Assembly: GCA_028285245.1 (NCBI GenBank)
Contig: JANQPY010000063.1
Coordinates: 1-56,513, forward strand
Direction of reading: 5' to 3'
DNA from: Gammaproteobacteria bacterium
GTDB taxonomy: Bacteria; Pseudomonadota; Gammaproteobacteria; Steroidobacterales; GCA-2729495
Length of the DNA: 56,513 nucleotides
Under the pieces are notes generated by a model, which saw nothing but the letters and a program-made list of their open reading frames with translations, searched no databases and had not been told where the DNA came from. This document shows, piece by piece, positions 42,812 through 51,164 of this stretch. Numbering within the stretch: the first letter of the stretch is position 1; each line of letters begins with the position of its first letter. The position numbers and the translations under genes are program-made.

Positions 42812-43414
42812 CTAAGCCAACGCGGCACACTCAGTGTGCCGGTAACAGCCAATCAGGTGATCATTCACCATGCCGGTTGCCTGCATATGCGCATAGATGA
42901 TGGTGCTGCCGACAAACTTGAAGCCGCGCTGCCTGAGATCTTTGCTGAGCGCATCGGAAATCGGCGACGTCGCCGGTACGTCTTCCTGACGGCGAAAGCG
43001 GTTTTGAATCGGCTCCCCGTCCACAAAGCCCCAGATGTACTCAGAGAAACTCCCGAGTTCTTCGACTACGCGCAAGAAAGCGCGGGCATTAGTAACGGCT
43101 GCGGCGATCTTCAGGCGATTGCGAATGATTTTCGGGTTCTGAAGAAGCTTGGCCTGCTTGGCCTCGGTAAACCGCGCAACTTTGACCGGATCGAAGTTCG
43201 CAAAGGCCTCGCGGTAGCCATCCCGCTTGTGCAATACGGTAGACCAGCTTAAGCCCGCCTGCGCACCCTCCAGGATCAGGAACTCAAACTGGCCCGCGTC
43301 GGTGCGCAGGGGCACGCCCCATTCATGATCGTGGTAGTCACGGTAGGCGTCGCTAACACCCTCGCTCCAGGGGCAGGCAGCCAGGCGTGCTGTTTTACCC
43401 TTGATCATCTGCAT
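42812..43414 (-). CDS. tag: DNA-3-methyladenine glycosylase I
   Basis: Base-excision repair enzyme removing 3-methyladenine, 200 residues; a second Met at residue 3 is a possible start. It follows E. coli Tag closely: CPWSEGVSDAYRDYHDHEWG (zinc ligands Cys14 and a His near 28), FEFLILEGAQAGLSWSTVLHKR, PKIIRNRLKIAAAVTNARAF, PTSTSASDALSKALKKRGFKF-like ATSPISDALSKDLRQRGFKF, and HMQATGMVNDHLIGC with the C-terminal zinc ligands. It is convergent with the S8 protease (22-bp gap) and divergent from aroE. Confidence 0.97.
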   Translation of the reverse strand: MQMIKGKTARLAACPWSEGVSDAYRDYHDHEWGVPLRTDAGQFEFLILEGAQAGLSWSTVLHKRDGYREAFANFDPVKVARFTEAKQAKLLQNPKIIRNRLKIAAAVTNARAFLRVVEELGSFSEYIWGFVDGEPIQNRFRRQEDVPATSPISDALSKDLRQRGFKFVGSTIIYAHMQATGMVNDHLIGCYRHTECAALA

Positions 43415-43557
43415 CGATACCCCATCGCTGAACGTCCTGTGCGGATGTCCTCAAGCTGTTCGGCCCTGAATATTATGGTAAAACTGCCGGCTACATGAGA
43501 CGTCCACGCGGTTTGCCCAGAGTTGCCGCGCGTCAGGGCACCTAAGGAGCCGGCGGT

Positions 43558-44370
43558 ATGACAGACCGTTATGGGGTCATTGGCCACCCAATCGCACACA
43601 GCAAGTCGCCGGTTATCCACGCGCAGTTCGCGCGGCAAACGGGGCACGACATCCGCTACGAAGCCATTGATATCGAGCCCAGGAAACTCAAGAAGACCAT
43701 ACGCCGGCTGGTCCGCGATGGTATTCGCGGTTTCAATGTCACGGTACCTCACAAGGAAGCGATAGCTGATCTTATGGATGCCAATGTCGGTCAGGCCGAG
43801 CGCGCCGGCGCGGTGAATACCGTGTCGGTAACCAGCGATCACTCGCTGGCCGGCGACAACACGGACGGCATCGGACTGATCCGCGACCTTACCCACAATC
43901 TGCGCGTGAGTCTGGAGGGTGCCACCGTGCTGGTCCTGGGAGCAGGCGGTGCGACCCGCGGAATCGTGCCGGCGCTGCTGGACGCCGGCACGGAGTCTTT
44001 GACCATCGCCAACCGCACTTTGCAGCGGGCTCAGGATCTTGCTGACACCTTCGGCAATGAAGGTGATATTGCTGCAAGCACGTTTGAGGATCTCGCCAAT
44101 CAGCGGTTCGAGCTGGTGATTAACGCCACGTCGGCCGGCCTGCAAGGCGAGGTGCCGCCGTTTCCGCCCTCAATTATTGGTCCGAATACAGTCTGTTATG
44201 ACCTGTCTTACGCCATGACCGAAACACCCTTCGTCGCCTGGGCGCGCGAACATGACTGCCGCCATGCCCACCAGGGCTGGGGCATGCTGGTCGAGCAGGC
44301 TGCCGAATCATTCCGGATCTGGCGCGGGGTGCGGCCGGATACGGGGCCGGTATTGCGGCAGCTTCGCTGA
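43558..44370 (+). CDS. aroE: Shikimate dehydrogenase
   Basis: NADPH-dependent reduction of 3-dehydroshikimate to shikimate, 270 residues from ATG 43558, with AAGGAG upstream. The substrate site SKSPVIH and FNVTVPHKE (K66) and D103 in GDNTDGIGL are present. The cofactor loop is VLVLGAGGATRGIVPALLDA, with NRTLQRAQ for the NADP phosphate. The C-terminal QGWGMLVEQAAESFRIW is as usual. In Pseudomonas, aroE also lies close to def, fmt and tsaC; here the S8 protease and tag genes separate them. Confidence 0.98.
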   Translation: MTDRYGVIGHPIAHSKSPVIHAQFARQTGHDIRYEAIDIEPRKLKKTIRRLVRDGIRGFNVTVPHKEAIADLMDANVGQAERAGAVNTVSVTSDHSLAGDNTDGIGLIRDLTHNLRVSLEGATVLVLGAGGATRGIVPALLDAGTESLTIANRTLQRAQDLADTFGNEGDIAASTFEDLANQRFELVINATSAGLQGEVPPFPPSIIGPNTVCYDLSYAMTETPFVAWAREHDCRHAHQGWGMLVEQAAESFRIWRGVRPDTGPVLRQLR

Positions 44371-44397
44371 CAAAAATTCCACCCTCGGTCATCAGTT

Positions 44398-44410
44398 GGG
44401 GTCTGACCCC
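44398..44410. repeat. REP-like short palindrome, copy 2
   Basis: GGGGTC-T-GACCCC, perfect, in the context TTGGGGTNNGACCCCGA shared with the copy at 38682-38694. It lies 28 bp after aroE in the 213-bp gap before the TonB-dependent receptor gene and may act as a hairpin after aroE. Confidence 0.5.
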
Positions 44411-44459
44411 GAATGCAGAGACCTTCTCATTGGCCTGACGGCCATTTTCGTTTGCTGAT

Positions 44460-44465
44460 TTGACA
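44460..44465 (+). promoter_or_regulatory. Candidate -35 element for the TonB-dependent receptor gene
   Basis: A perfect TTGACA, 119 bp before the start codon at 44584. The -10 match 17 bp further (AACTAT, 44483-44488) is weak; TATCAG at 44486-44491 is a better hexamer but 20 bp away. The promoter is therefore only tentative. Confidence 0.3.
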
Positions 44466-44583
44466 ATTACCCCGAACCGGCGAACTATCAGTCCGTTGTT
44501 GTTGTGACACATCGCGCCGGGACGCAGGGGGAATGCGGTCCGGCACTGTGCGAAGTGTCAATCCGCCACAGGGGGCACTCACC

Positions 44584-47088
44584 ATGAGTTCTGACTCGCG
44601 TCATTCGCGGCCGACTGCCATGCGCATGCATCCACTCTCCGGCGCGATCGCGCTGGCCGTCGGCTCTATAACGATTACCGGGATCGGCAAACCAGTGATG
44701 GCCGCGGAAGGGCTTTACGACGAAGTGGTGGCTACCGCCACGCGACGTGAGACCAGCGTGCAGGACATTCCTTACAACATCGCGGCCGTTGGCGCCGAGC
44801 AGATTGAGAAGGAAGGCATTACTAACGTGGTCGAGCTGGCACGTATTGTGCCCGGCCTCATTGCTATCGAGCAGGGACGAAGAAATCCCTCACCGACCAT
44901 CATGCGCGGCATCAGCGTGGATGCTCTCGCCCAGAGTGAAGCTCAGGGTAATGACAATGGTGGCGCGGTCGCTACGTACGTAGGGGAAATCCCTGTGTAC
45001 ATCGATTTACTACCCGTTGACCTAGAACGCGTTGAGGTGCTGATTGGTCCGCAGGGCACGCTCTACGGCGCAGGCTCGCTGGCCGGCGCCATACGTTACA
45101 TCCCGGCGCGACCCGACTACGACGCGTTTTCCGCCAAGGTGCGTGGCAAGGTCTATGGCATGGCCGAATCCGACGACGGCAGCTTTGACCTGGAAGGCAC
45201 GCTCAATTTGCCGATCAGCGAGAACCTGGCATTTCGGGGCTCACTTGGCTATCTCGATGAGGCCGGCTTTGTGGACCAGCATTACCTGGTTCGAGAGCCC
45301 GGTGTCTCTAGTCCCGAGCCGGATTTCACGGATCCCGCTGACGTCGAGGCCAATCTCCGCGCCGAGGAGGACACGAACACCACGGAGATTCTGTTCGCGC
45401 GCGCTGCGCTGGCCTGGCAGGCCACCGATGAGATCGAAGGCATATTCACATACACCTACCAGAATCAGGATTCGGGCGGCCGCCAAATCAATCACGCTCC
45501 GTCATTGCAGGTGATTGAAGACGCGCAGGGCGTTGATATACCGAACGGGTTCTACAGCAATGGCCACCGCGTGCTTGAACCCGACGAGCGCACTAATCAC
45601 ATTCTCAATCTGGATGTGATCGTCGACCTGGGCTTCGCCGAGCTGACGTCCGCTACGGGCTACATTGACTTCGACGAGGAAAGCCAGCGGGACCAGACCG
45701 ACCTCCTGCTGACCTTCGGCTTTACCTACGCCGACTTTCCCGAGTTTACGGCATTCACAACGGACCCTCAGGAAGAACAGACCTTCACGCAGGAACTGCG
45801 GCTCGTCTCAACAGGTGACGGACCGCTCAACTGGATTGCGGGCTTCTTCTACAGTGATTCCGAGCTCGACGCGCTAAGCTTGGAGTTCACACCCAATCTG
45901 TATCAGTTCGCTGGCTTTGCCGAAGTCCCACAAGTGGTCCAGAGATTCGGCAACAACGTCGAATACATTCAGATATCTGACGAAGAGCTCACTGAGTGGG
46001 CATTGTTTGGCGAGATTGGCTTTCAGATTACGGATCAATGGCAGGTCACCGGCGGTATTCGCTACTTCGATGTAGAGAACACGGTGAGTGACGGCATCGG
46101 CTTTCCGTTTTTCAATCAGGTTCTTGCGATTGATCCAAACGACGCCACCCAGCAGGTCTGGCTCAACGAGACCACTGCTACTCAGGATATTGATGACACC
46201 ATCTTTAAGTTCAACACATCCTACAATTTCAGCGACGATGTTATGGCGTACTTCACTTTCAGCCAGGGCTACCGCAACGGTGGTACAAACGGCATTCAGG
46301 ACTGTGCAAGCATTCCAGCGCCGAATCCGAATGTCGTGTGCGGCAATGCGAACCAGCTCGCTTACGGACCAGACACAACGGACAACTACGAAGTTGGTCT
46401 ACGCACAACTCTGGCTGATGGTGCGATAACGGCAAATCTTGCCGTCTTTTTTGTGGAGTGGGATGACGTGCAGGTCGCAGATGTGTCTGACGGCGGCACG
46501 TTCCCGATTATCGTCAACGGGGATACGGCAGAGTCCGAGGGTCTCGAGGCCCTGCTGAAAGCCAGCCTATCAGAGAACTGGTACCTGACAATGGCTTACA
46601 CGTTTACGGATACGGAGCTTTCGTCACCCGCGCCGCTGCTGGAGAACGGCACTGCCAGTGACGGTGACAGGCTGCCGGGTACTCCGGAGCATGCGGGTAG
46701 TTTCCGCCTGGACTACACTGCGCCGATCAGCGCGGAACTGGACCTGACAGCAGGCTACGGATTTAACTTCCAGTCCGATGTCTACACCAAGCTAGGGGTC
46801 GGCGGTGAGTGCTGCCGGCCGGATGACGGCTCAACTCGCCCCGGGCCGGGCGAAGTGCTGGGCGGGTATGCAATACACAACGTCCAGGTCGGGGTGGAGG
46901 CGGACCAATGGTCGGCGAGACTCTTTGTAAATAATCTATTCGACAAAGAGGCAGTAACCGGTGTTCGCACGGACCCAAGCTTCATTGGCCGCGCCGGCTT
47001 TGGAGCCGACTATGCCCTGCGCCGTTACTTCAACTACATCCTGACGCCTCGCTCGGTCGGAGTCGACTTCACCTACAAGTTCGACTAA
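44584..47088 (+). CDS. TonB-dependent outer membrane receptor
   Basis: Outer-membrane transporter of 834 residues from ATG 44584 (AGGGGG upstream); ATG 44533 would add 17 residues before the signal peptide. After the signal (LSGAIALAVGSITITGI...) come a TonB-box-like LYDEVVATATRRE, the plug domain (VQDIPYNIAAVGAEQIEKEG, PTIMRGIS, VEVLIGPQGTLYGAGSLAGA) and a 22-strand barrel ending in VGVDFTYKFD with an aromatic-rich last strand. The plug has the usual features of the iron-complex-like or unknown-substrate receptors typical of marine Gammaproteobacteria and sphingomonads. Substrate unknown. It is followed by a hairpin terminator and a TPR-sulfotransferase gene. Confidence 0.95.
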   Translation: MSSDSRHSRPTAMRMHPLSGAIALAVGSITITGIGKPVMAAEGLYDEVVATATRRETSVQDIPYNIAAVGAEQIEKEGITNVVELARIVPGLIAIEQGRRNPSPTIMRGISVDALAQSEAQGNDNGGAVATYVGEIPVYIDLLPVDLERVEVLIGPQGTLYGAGSLAGAIRYIPARPDYDAFSAKVRGKVYGMAESDDGSFDLEGTLNLPISENLAFRGSLGYLDEAGFVDQHYLVREPGVSSPEPDFTDPADVEANLRAEEDTNTTEILFARAALAWQATDEIEGIFTYTYQNQDSGGRQINHAPSLQVIEDAQGVDIPNGFYSNGHRVLEPDERTNHILNLDVIVDLGFAELTSATGYIDFDEESQRDQTDLLLTFGFTYADFPEFTAFTTDPQEEQTFTQELRLVSTGDGPLNWIAGFFYSDSELDALSLEFTPNLYQFAGFAEVPQVVQRFGNNVEYIQISDEELTEWALFGEIGFQITDQWQVTGGIRYFDVENTVSDGIGFPFFNQVLAIDPNDATQQVWLNETTATQDIDDTIFKFNTSYNFSDDVMAYFTFSQGYRNGGTNGIQDCASIPAPNPNVVCGNANQLAYGPDTTDNYEVGLRTTLADGAITANLAVFFVEWDDVQVADVSDGGTFPIIVNGDTAESEGLEALLKASLSENWYLTMAYTFTDTELSSPAPLLENGTASDGDRLPGTPEHAGSFRLDYTAPISAELDLTAGYGFNFQSDVYTKLGVGGECCRPDDGSTRPGPGEVLGGYAIHNVQVGVEADQWSARLFVNNLFDKEAVTGVRTDPSFIGRAGFGADYALRRYFNYILTPRSVGVDFTYKFD

Positions 47089-47111
47089 TCACGGGACTCG
47101 ACAAGCAGCGT

Positions 47112-47139
47112 TAACAGCCGGGCCCTCGCCCGGCTGTTA
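47112..47139 (+). terminator. Hairpin after the TonB-dependent receptor gene
   Basis: A perfect 12-bp stem (TAACAGCCGGGC / GCCCGGCTGTTA) with a CCTC loop, 23 bp after the receptor stop. The following sequence (CTATTTGG) has only a short T run, so termination may be partial and the sulfotransferase gene 35 bp further could receive some read-through. Confidence 0.65.
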
Positions 47140-47174
47140 CTATTTGGGCGTCGCCAAAATAACAACCATGCACC

Positions 47175-48764
47175 GTGACCCAGCCCTACGCCGCCGAGAT
47201 CGCCTCTGTTCACGAGGCCGCCGCCGAAGCGCTGCAGCAGCAACGCTTTGGCGACACGGAACGTCTCTGTCGTGAGCTCCTGAAGTCAGCGCCACGCGAT
47301 GCGGAAGCAATGTTCTTATACGGCGTTGCTTCGCTTGAACAGCAGAAGCTCGAACAGGGATTGCGTGCGCTCCAGCAAACGGTGCTGCTGGAGCCAGAGC
47401 AACCACGCTACCTGGCCCAGTTCGCGCGCTGCCTGTCGGTAGCCAAGGCTGACAAGCAGGCGCTCAAGATTGCGGAGCAGGCCAGTCGCCTGCCAACGGA
47501 AGATCCCCTGGTGCTGGATACCCTGGGCTGCGTCTACAGCCGGGCGGGCGAGCACCACAAGGCGCTTCAGGCTTTCCGGCAGGCAGCGGCGAAACGGCCA
47601 ACGGAGGCCAGCTTTCAGTTCAATCTCGCCGCTTCCGCCAAGTTCACCGGTGACTTTGCCGCAGCGGAGCAGGCCTACGAAGCGGCTATCGAACAGAAAC
47701 CTGATCACTATCCGGCGCACTGGGCGCTGGCGAATCTGCGCCGTCAAACGCCTGAGGAGAACCATGTTGAGCGGCTTACGGCGCTGTTGCCCGCCGCGGC
47801 GAAAGACGCTGACGGATTGCTGTACCTCTGCCACGCCCTGGCTAAGGAGCATGAAGACTTAGGCGATTTTCACAAGGCGTTCAGTTATTGGCAGCAGGGC
47901 AATGCCGCCAAGAGGTCAATTCTGCACTACGACTTTGCTGAAGACGCGCGGATGTTCACCAGCCTGCGTGAGAGCTTTCACTCACCCCTGTCAGGCGCAG
48001 CCGGATACGTTACCAACGAGCCGCTATTCGTTGTCGGCATGCCCAGAACAGGGACCACACTGGTGGACCGAATTCTGTCCAGCCATTCCACAGTTCAGTC
48101 CGCAGGTGAACTCAGGAACCTCAGCGTGCTGATCAAACGGGCAGCCGGCTCCAGGTCGTCGCGCGTTCTGGATACGGAGACGATCGAGCGAAGCCATAGC
48201 CTGAAGTGGGCCACACTGGGCGAGCAGTACCTGCGCAGCACGCGCCCGGGAACAGGGCAAAGCGCACACTTTATAGACAAGACGCCGCTTAACTTCTTGC
48301 TACTTGGGCATCTCTGTCAGGCTCTGCCCAACGCAAAGATCGTTTGCCTTAGAAGGCATCCGCTCGATGCCATCTTCAGCAATTTCAAGCAGCTTTTTGC
48401 GGTGGACGTTTCCTACTACGACTACGCCTACTCGCTGGAAGACACCGCGCGATACTACGTCGAGTTCGACCGGCTGATCGCTCACTGGGACACGATTTTC
48501 CCTGGCAGAGTTCTGCAGGTTCAATACGAAGAAGTGGTGGCAAATCAGGAGTCTGAAACCCGGCGCTTGCTCGAGTTTTGCGCTCTGCCCTGGGAAGACG
48601 GCTGCCTGAGTTTCGAGCGGAATGCCGCGCCGGTTGCCACAGCGAGTGCGGTACAGGTGCGACAGCCGCTATACAGCCGCTCGGTCGGTCGCTGGCGCAA
48701 CTATACTGCCGAGCTTGAACCAGCCCGGCAATTACTTGAGGCTGCCGGCATCGCGATCGACTAA
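47175..48764 (+). CDS. TPR-repeat sulfotransferase
   Basis: Protein of 529 residues from GTG 47175. The N-terminal about 230 residues are TPR repeats (ERLCRELLKSAPRDAEAMFL, ALQAFRQAAAKRPTEASFQF, AEQAYEAAIEQKPDHYPAHW). The C-terminal half is a sulfotransferase domain with the PAPS 5'-phosphosulfate loop FVVGMPRTGTTLVDRIL (about 286-301). FIDKTPLNFLLLGHL and the 3'-phosphate motif region IVCLRRHPLDAIFSNFKQ come next. It probably transfers sulfate from PAPS to a peptide, lipid or sugar. Such genes often follow TonB-dependent receptor genes in marine bacteria, but the substrate is not known. Confidence 0.93.
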   Translation: MTQPYAAEIASVHEAAAEALQQQRFGDTERLCRELLKSAPRDAEAMFLYGVASLEQQKLEQGLRALQQTVLLEPEQPRYLAQFARCLSVAKADKQALKIAEQASRLPTEDPLVLDTLGCVYSRAGEHHKALQAFRQAAAKRPTEASFQFNLAASAKFTGDFAAAEQAYEAAIEQKPDHYPAHWALANLRRQTPEENHVERLTALLPAAAKDADGLLYLCHALAKEHEDLGDFHKAFSYWQQGNAAKRSILHYDFAEDARMFTSLRESFHSPLSGAAGYVTNEPLFVVGMPRTGTTLVDRILSSHSTVQSAGELRNLSVLIKRAAGSRSSRVLDTETIERSHSLKWATLGEQYLRSTRPGTGQSAHFIDKTPLNFLLLGHLCQALPNAKIVCLRRHPLDAIFSNFKQLFAVDVSYYDYAYSLEDTARYYVEFDRLIAHWDTIFPGRVLQVQYEEVVANQESETRRLLEFCALPWEDGCLSFERNAAPVATASAVQVRQPLYSRSVGRWRNYTAELEPARQLLEAAGIAID

Positions 48765-48795
48765 GCGATCGACCGCTCTACAGAAACCCCGCTTA

Positions 48796-48819
48796 GTCCA
48801 GAGGCTGCTGCCTCTGGAC
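48796..48819 (+). terminator. Hairpin between sulfotransferase and TauE-type genes
   Basis: A perfect 10-bp stem (GTCCAGAGGC / GCCTCTGGAC) with a TGCT loop, 31 bp after the sulfotransferase stop. The T run after it is poor (CATTTTG further on), so it may be an attenuating hairpin or an RNA end-stabilising structure. Confidence 0.5.
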
Positions 48820-48849
48820 CACGGCCCATTTTGAGTCTTCAACAACCCA

Positions 48850-49563
48850 ATGACGCCTACCGAGCTGATTCTTGCCAATGCGGTGATCGCTTTGGCCGCG
48901 CTGATACAGGCGGCGAGTGGCGTGGGAGCCGGCTTTATCCTGGTGCCGATTCTTGCCTGGATCAATCTGGCACTAATTCCCATACCCGTTATCGTCGCCA
49001 GTCTCTCCCTGACGACCGTCATGCTCTGGCGGGAAAGGCAGTTTGTAGATCGGCAGCATGTGCCGCTGATATTTGCAGGCATGGTGCCCGGTGCGTTAGC
49101 CGGCAACTGGCTCCTGCAGTCGGTTGCCAGCGATCAGACCGGTTTGGTTTTTGCGCTGGTGATTTTATTTGCCATTGGATTGACCGCTTCCGGCCTGCGC
49201 ATCCCCTTCAACGAGGGCAGTTGCCTGATAACTGGTGGATTGACGGGCGCGATGGCGGCAAGTTCAGGATTCGGTGCGCCGCCGCTGGCCATTCTTTATC
49301 AAGAAGCCGGGGGCGCGAGGCTGCGGGCCACGCTCGCGCTGCTGTATACCGGCGCGTCGCTGATTCTTCTTGTTCTGCTGGCCCTGGTTGGCGACCTGGA
49401 TCCGGGTGACCTTGAGGCCGGCATTCTGCTCATGCCCGGCGGTTTGCTCGGCTGGGCCATCGTCACCCGCATGCGCTGGCAGCTCGATAACCACACCACG
49501 CGGCCCGTGGTGCTAACCCTATCGGCGGCTGCAGCCGTCGCGCTCCTGATCCGCAGCCTCTGA
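48850..49563 (+). CDS. TauE/SafE family membrane permease
   Basis: Integral membrane protein of 237 residues with about eight hydrophobic helices (LANAVIALAALIQAASGVGA, MVPGALAGNWLLQS, GLVFALVILFAIGLTASGLR, TLALLYTGASLILLVLLALV, VVLTLSAAAAVALLI). The glycine-rich helix GGLTGAMAASSGFGAPPLAI is typical of the family, which exports sulfite, sulfoacetate and other organic anions. A position after a sulfotransferase gene suggests sulfur-related transport, but this is only inference. Confidence 0.88.
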   Translation: MTPTELILANAVIALAALIQAASGVGAGFILVPILAWINLALIPIPVIVASLSLTTVMLWRERQFVDRQHVPLIFAGMVPGALAGNWLLQSVASDQTGLVFALVILFAIGLTASGLRIPFNEGSCLITGGLTGAMAASSGFGAPPLAILYQEAGGARLRATLALLYTGASLILLVLLALVGDLDPGDLEAGILLMPGGLLGWAIVTRMRWQLDNHTTRPVVLTLSAAAAVALLIRSL

Positions 49564-49616
49564 AACGACGTCAGGTGTGGGCTCAGACTCCGTTCTCCGA
49601 AAACGACCAACGCCGA

Positions 49617-49698
49617 GGGCGTGGGTCGGGGAAGCCTGGAGGAGACACAAGCGCAGCGCAGCGGGCCCTTCGACGGAAGGCTTCCCCGGACCGCGCCC
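49617..49698. other. Long imperfect hairpin between convergent TauE-type and gor genes
   Basis: Two 21-nt arms (49617-49637 and 49678-49698) are complementary at 18 positions, and at 20 if G-U pairs are allowed. The innermost 10 bp are perfect (arm begins GGGCG and ends GGGGAAGCCT). The 40-nt loop is purine-rich and GC-rich. GGTTTTC follows the structure. It fills half of the 167-bp gap between two convergent genes. It could be a strong two-way terminator, a structured non-coding RNA or a small mobile palindrome; I recognise no RNA family. Confidence 0.6.
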
Positions 49699-49730
49699 TG
49701 GTTTTCAGCCAGTTGCAACTAGCCTCACGC

Positions 49731-51080
49731 CTAACGCATCGTCACCAGCTCTTCAGCGCTGGTCGGATGGATTGCCACCGTGTCGTCGAAATCGCGCTTG
49801 CACGCACCCATCTTTATCGCAACTGCAAAACCTTGCAGCATTTCGTCAGCACCCGGGCCGTGAATATGCACGCCTGCCACCCGTTCTTCTTCGCCGATGG
49901 TTACGAGCTTCATGCGGGTTTTCGGCTTGTGCGTGGTCACACCATTAAACAGCGATACAAACTCTGACTGATAGATACGCACGGCGTCGCCGTGCTGCTC
50001 GCGCGCTTCCGCCTCAGTCAGCCCGCACGTTCCCACCGGCGGATGACTGAATACAACCGAGGCGATGTTTCGGTAGTCGAGGTGCCGCCCTTCCATGCCG
50101 CCAAAGACCCGGTCGGCGAGCCGCCGGCCGGCTGCTATCGCGACGGGCGTCAGCGCATCGCGACCGGTGATATCGCCGACGGCATAGACGCCTTCAACAT
50201 TGGTCTGCTGAAACTTGTCCGTGGTCACGAAACCCTGGTCGTCGACCTCAACACCGGCGGCCTCAAGACCAATCCCCGAGGTCAGCGGCCGGCGGCCAAT
50301 CGCCCACAGCCATTGATCGAACGGCCCGTGCTCAGAATCGTCCGCCAAAGTGGCGCTGATCCCTGCGTCCGTTCGGCGCAGCCGTGGCTGCAGGCTGTTC
50401 GGTCGAAGTTCGATGCCATCATTGGCCATGGCCTCCAACACGCCCTGCTGCATCGTTGCGTCAAAGTTTCGCAGGACCGACTCGTAACGATAAAAAAGTG
50501 TGACCTGGGCACCAAGTGCCCGCAGTACGCCGGCCAGCTCAACCGCGATGTATCCGCCGCCCGCTACAGCGACCCGGCCGGGCAATTCATCCAGCTCAAA
50601 AAACCCATCGGAAGTAATGCCCAGATCCGCGCCCTCAAGATCGGGTACCAGCGGTTCACCTCCGGTCGCAATCAAGACGTGTGGTGCGGTGAGCCGCTGT
50701 TCACCGGCAATCACCGTGTGAGCGTCGGCCAGGCTCGCCTCGGCCGCAATATAGTCAACGCTCTTGTTAGAGAGGTTTCTTGCATAGATGCCGTTGAGGC
50801 GCTTGATGTAAGCGTCGCGGTTCTGCTTCAGATGCTGCCAGCCATGTTCGATGTTCTCCGGCAACTTGAAACCGTACTCACGGGCATCATGAAAGCTGTG
50901 CGCCAGACCGGCCGCGTTGAACATGACTTTCTTAGGCACGCAGCCCACGTTGACGCAGGTGCCCCCCAGACGTGCGCGTTCAATTACAGCAGTCCTGGCG
51001 CCGTACTCCGCAGCCCGCTGAGCGCAGGCCAGCCCGCCACTGCCGCCGCCAAGTACCAGAAAGTCATAGCTGTCGGCCAT
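49731..51080 (-). CDS. gor: Glutathione-disulfide reductase
   Basis: FAD/NADPH enzyme keeping glutathione reduced, 449 residues. The N-terminal FAD motif LVLGGGSGGLACAQRAAEYG is followed by the redox disulfide GGTCVNVGCVPKK (C42, C47). The NADPH-binding region is AVAGGGYIAVELAGVLRALG with arginines following (YRYESVLRNFD). The second FAD motif is GVYAVGDITG, and the C-terminal active-site histidine is in AIHPTSAEELVTMR. A typical Gor rather than lipoamide or mercury reductase. It is divergent from prlC (84-bp gap), and NADPH would come from the transhydrogenase encoded in this window. Confidence 0.97.
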   Translation of the reverse strand: MADSYDFLVLGGGSGGLACAQRAAEYGARTAVIERARLGGTCVNVGCVPKKVMFNAAGLAHSFHDAREYGFKLPENIEHGWQHLKQNRDAYIKRLNGIYARNLSNKSVDYIAAEASLADAHTVIAGEQRLTAPHVLIATGGEPLVPDLEGADLGITSDGFFELDELPGRVAVAGGGYIAVELAGVLRALGAQVTLFYRYESVLRNFDATMQQGVLEAMANDGIELRPNSLQPRLRRTDAGISATLADDSEHGPFDQWLWAIGRRPLTSGIGLEAAGVEVDDQGFVTTDKFQQTNVEGVYAVGDITGRDALTPVAIAAGRRLADRVFGGMEGRHLDYRNIASVVFSHPPVGTCGLTEAEAREQHGDAVRIYQSEFVSLFNGVTTHKPKTRMKLVTIGEEERVAGVHIHGPGADEMLQGFAVAIKMGACKRDFDDTVAIHPTSAEELVTMR

Positions 51081-51164
51081 GCTTGTCTCCGCTCAACCTC
51101 CTAACCGGCCCTGAATTCTACCTGTGATACGATCCGATGACGCCGTTCGAGCGCCCGACTCACC

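Noticed and set aside
42823..42841. Hairpin CGGCACAC-TCA-GTGTGCCG as terminator of the S8 protease gene
   Set aside because: It lies inside the end of the tag coding sequence and has no T run; it may help termination but I cannot support it as a separate element.
43611..43620. DnaA-box-like TTATCCACG in aroE
   Set aside because: One mismatch, inside a coding region and isolated; no AT-rich tract nearby.
49992..51104. Plus-strand open frame of 370 codons
   Set aside because: Antisense to gor in a GC-rich genome where such shadows are common; gor has all its motifs.
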